NCBI GenBank assembly: GCA_963720805.1
Contig: CAVRGT010000009.1
Coordinates: forward strand, 1 to 64,000
Direction: 5' to 3'
DNA from: VRUE01 sp963720805
Lineage (GTDB): Bacteria > Actinomycetota > Thermoleophilia > Solirubrobacterales > 70-9
DNA length: 64,000 nt
The notes beneath the pieces were generated by a model that searched no databases, was not told where the DNA came from, and saw only the letters and a program-made list of their open reading frames with translations. How positions within the stretch are numbered: the first letter of the stretch is position 1; each line of letters opens with the position of its first letter. A program made the translations under genes and the position numbers. Positions 61,982 to 64,000 of this stretch are shown here, piece by piece.

Positions 61982-62003
61982 GAGCGGGCCTGAAAGCCCG
62001 CTC
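61982..62003. terminator. 8-bp perfect inverted repeat (hairpin 9)
   Basis: Arms gagcgggc (61982-61989) and gcccgctc (61996-62003) with a 6-nt loop. The right arm overlaps the murA stop codon (62002-62004). Likely ends murA transcription before hisZ. Confidence 0.6.
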
Positions 62004-63304
62004 AGGCAGGGACCTCTGAGGAGACCCGTTCAATCTGGGCGCCGAGGCCGCGCAGGCGCTCGTCGATCTGCTCGTAGCCGCGATCGATCTGGCGGATGTT
62101 GCCGATCTCCGAGGTGCCGTCCGCCGCCAGGGCGGCGATGAGCATCGCCATCCCGGCGCGGATGTCGGGGCTCTCGACGCGTTCGCCGTGAAGCCGGCTC
62201 GGACCGCTGACGATCGCCCTGTGGGGATCGCACAGCGTGATCCGAGCGCCCATCGCGACCAGCTTGTCGACGAAGAAGAGGCGGTTCTCGAACATCTTCT
62301 CGAAGATCAGGATCTCGCCGTCGGCCTGCGTGGCGAGGGCCGAGCGCGATCGAGGTCAGGTCGGCCGGGAAGGCCGGCCAGGGGCCGTCCTCGATCTTCG
62401 GGATCGCGTCGCCGAGGTCGGCCTTGATCCGCAGCTTCTGCCCGGGGGGGACGAGCATGTCCCTGCCGTCCATCTCCGAGTGCAGGCCGAGGCGGCGGAA
62501 CTGGCGGCGCACCATCAGCAGGTCGAGCGGCTCGACGTCGCGGATGCGCAGGTCTCCCCCGGTCGCCGCGGCGAGGGCCATGAAGCTGCCGACCTCGATG
62601 TGATCGGCGGAGATCGTGTGCTCGGCGCCGCCGAGAGCCGATCGCGGCCGTGCACGGTCATCACGTTGGAGCCGATGCCGTCGACCTGGGCGCCCATCGT
62701 GCAGAGCAGTCGCGCCAGGTCCTGTACGTGCGGCTCGCAGGCGGCGTTGGAGATCGTCGTCGGCCCGGGGGTCAGCGCCGCTGCCATCAGCGCGTTCTCG
62801 GTGCCCATCACCGAGGGCTCGTCCATGAAGATCGCGGCAGGCGCAGAGACCCCCGGCGGGGGCGCTGAGCTCGATCCAGCGATCGCCGTCGACCCGGGCG
62901 CCGAGGTCGTTGAAGGCGTCGAGGTGGGCGTCGAGGCGGCGACGGCCGATGAAATCGCCGCCGGGCGGCGGCATCCTCGCCTCGCCGAAGCGGGCGAGCA
63001 GCGGCCCGGCGAGGAGGAAGGAGGCGCGGATCTGTTTGGAGAGCTCCTCGTCGACGGTCACATCGGTGACCCCCTTGGCGCAGAGCCGCACGCTGTTGTC
63101 GGCGACCCAGGCGACCTCGACGCCGAGGCGCTCGAGCAGAGCGATCTGCGCTTCGGTGTCGCGAATGCGCGGCACCCGGTGCAGCAGCAGCTCCTCCTCG
63201 GTGAGCAGGCAGGCGGCGAGGATCGGCAGCGCCGCGTTCTTGTTGCCGGCGACGGTCACCTCGCCGGAGAGCGGCACCCCGCCCTCGATGACGAATTTCT
63301 CCAT
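62002..63304 (-). CDS. murA: UDP-GlcNAc 1-carboxyvinyltransferase MurA, Asp117 type (frameshifts)
   Basis: First committed step of peptidoglycan synthesis. From ATG 63304 MEKFVIEGGVPLSGEVTVAG and NKNAALPILA (Lys22) begin the protein. The active-site loop reads MPPPGGDFIGRRRLDAHLDA; the usual Cys is Asp117, as in Mycobacterium tuberculosis. Later: TNALMAAALTPGPTTISNAA-like ENALMAAALTPGPTTISNA, GADVMTVHGRDRL-type segment, IEVGSFMALAAATGGDLRIR and the end QIDRGYEQIDERLRGLGAQI. Frame changes near 62850, 62640 and 62345. About 430 residues when joined. Fosfomycin alkylates the Cys, so this form should be intrinsically resistant. Confidence 0.92.
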
Positions 63305-63357
63305 AGCTAGGACTCTTCGCGCTCGGTCGACCATTCTCCGGCTAGGGTAACGCCGCC

Positions 63358-64000
63358 ATGGGGAGAGGCTGGAAGATCCTGATCGGGGTCGTGCTCGTGT
63401 TCGTTGTCCTGCTCGGGCTCAACGCGCTTTCGGTCGACCACGAAACCAAGTCGGCCGGGGTTACCGAACCGGGCGGGCGGATCCTCAAGTCTGCCGGGCG
63501 GCGAACTCGAGGTGGTCGAACACGGGCCGCGGAAGGCGAGCCCGATCGTCCTGATCCACTGCTTCACCTGCGCGATCAACTGGTGGGACAAGATGATGCC
63601 GCTGCTCGATCGCGATCACCGGGTGGTCGCAATCGACCTGCTCGGCCACGGTGGCTCGGAAAAGCCGACCTCCGGCTACTCGATCGCCAACCAGGCGGAT
63701 TTGGTCGCCCAGGCCCTGGGTCGGCTGGGAGTCAGCGACGCCGAGGTGGTCGGCCACTCGCTTGGCGGCGCCGGTGGCGATCGCGCTCGCCGAACAGTCC
63801 CCGCAGCTGGTCGACCGGATGGTGATCGATCGACAGCATCCCCGACCACTCAAAGCGGCGACGTGGGCTTTGATCGCGAACTGCGGCTTCACGCCGGTGA
63901 TCGGCGAGATGTTCTGGCGGATCAAGCCCGACTTCTCGATCCGCAAGGGCCTCGAGGTCGCCTTCGCCCCCGGTTTCACGGTACCCGACGCATTCGTCGA
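63358..64000 (+). CDS. Membrane-anchored alpha/beta hydrolase, partial (frameshifts)
   Basis: Runs off the window end. MGRGWKILIGVVLVFVVLLG is a membrane anchor. After an indel near 63492, GGELEVVEHGPRKASPIVLI leads into HCFTCAINWWDKMM (oxyanion loop), RVVAIDLLGHGGSEKP and AEVVGHSLGG with the nucleophile Ser; further indels near 63772 and 63825. The fold is clear; substrate unknown. It is divergent from murA with 53 bp between the starts. Confidence 0.78.

Noticed and set aside
1..64000. CRISPR array, rRNA or tRNA gene
   Set aside because: No regularly spaced direct repeats were seen, and no cloverleaf or rRNA segment was recognised in any gap; most gaps are too short to hold one.

Overview
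The window is high-GC bacterial DNA with dense gene packing and very short intergenic gaps. The gene content points to the phylum Actinomycetota. It includes a MurT/GatD pair, SepF, a GarA-like FHA protein followed by a MerR regulator, an RsiG-like anti-sigma protein, a wax-ester/diacylglycerol acyltransferase, a VKOR/DsbA pair, CU044_5270-type and RskA-like membrane proteins, and a MurA with Asp117 in place of the catalytic Cys. An early-branching class such as Thermoleophilia (Solirubrobacterales) is my best guess. That placement is inference from family content; no rRNA or tRNA gene was found to confirm it.

Layout. 1-7 kb: the tail of a HipB-like antitoxin and HipA kinase, an MBL hydrolase, an NAD-dependent epimerase, HflX, dUTPase, and an ECF sigma factor with its membrane partner. 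7-11.2 kb (minus): a tight operon of small methyltransferase, lipid kinase, MurT, a second methyltransferase and GatD. 11.2-16.4 kb (plus): an extracytoplasmic folding/redox operon (cyclophilin, peroxiredoxin, alpha/beta hydrolase, VKOR, DsbA-like) interrupted by a group II intron at 13.2-15.2 kb. 16.5-20.5 kb (minus): methyltransferase, SDR, SCP2-type thiolase, FUSC-like membrane protein. 20.6-29.3 kb: CcdA, cupin, DinB, WS/DGAT, a secreted metalloprotease, NadE, a thioesterase and an HTH/anti-sigma-like membrane protein. 29.3-33.8 kb (minus): FAD-linked oxidase, SRPBCC protein, MerR, FHA, RsiG-like protein and a CDP-alcohol phosphatidyltransferase. 33.9-55.2 kb (minus, apart from one secreted plus-strand protein): a large housekeeping block read cca-pgeF-yggS-sepF-proC-yggT-lspA-rluD-rpsB-tsf-pyrH-frr-uppS-cdsA-dxr-rseP, then ispG and proS. 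A 1286-residue TPR/metallo-beta-lactamase protein sits between ispG and proS. 55.2-64 kb: a polysaccharide deacetylase, murA and a hisZGDBHAF cluster (minus), and the start of another hydrolase.

Two window-wide properties matter. First, many genes at about 20-28.7, 50-52 and 52.7-64 kb carry several single-base indels, while neighbours such as sepF and the whole 29-48 kb block are clean. This looks like uneven sequence accuracy, so most broken genes are probably intact in the organism. Second, at least nine perfect or near-perfect inverted repeats (arms 8-28 bp) lie within 0-8 nt of a stop codon. They probably mark transcript ends.

The strongest candidate for something undescribed is the 1286-residue TPR/MBL protein inserted in the isoprenoid/translation block. 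Next are the RsiG-FHA-MerR regulatory cluster, the methyltransferase embedded between murT and gatD, the intron in the folding operon and the stop-codon-abutting hairpins.
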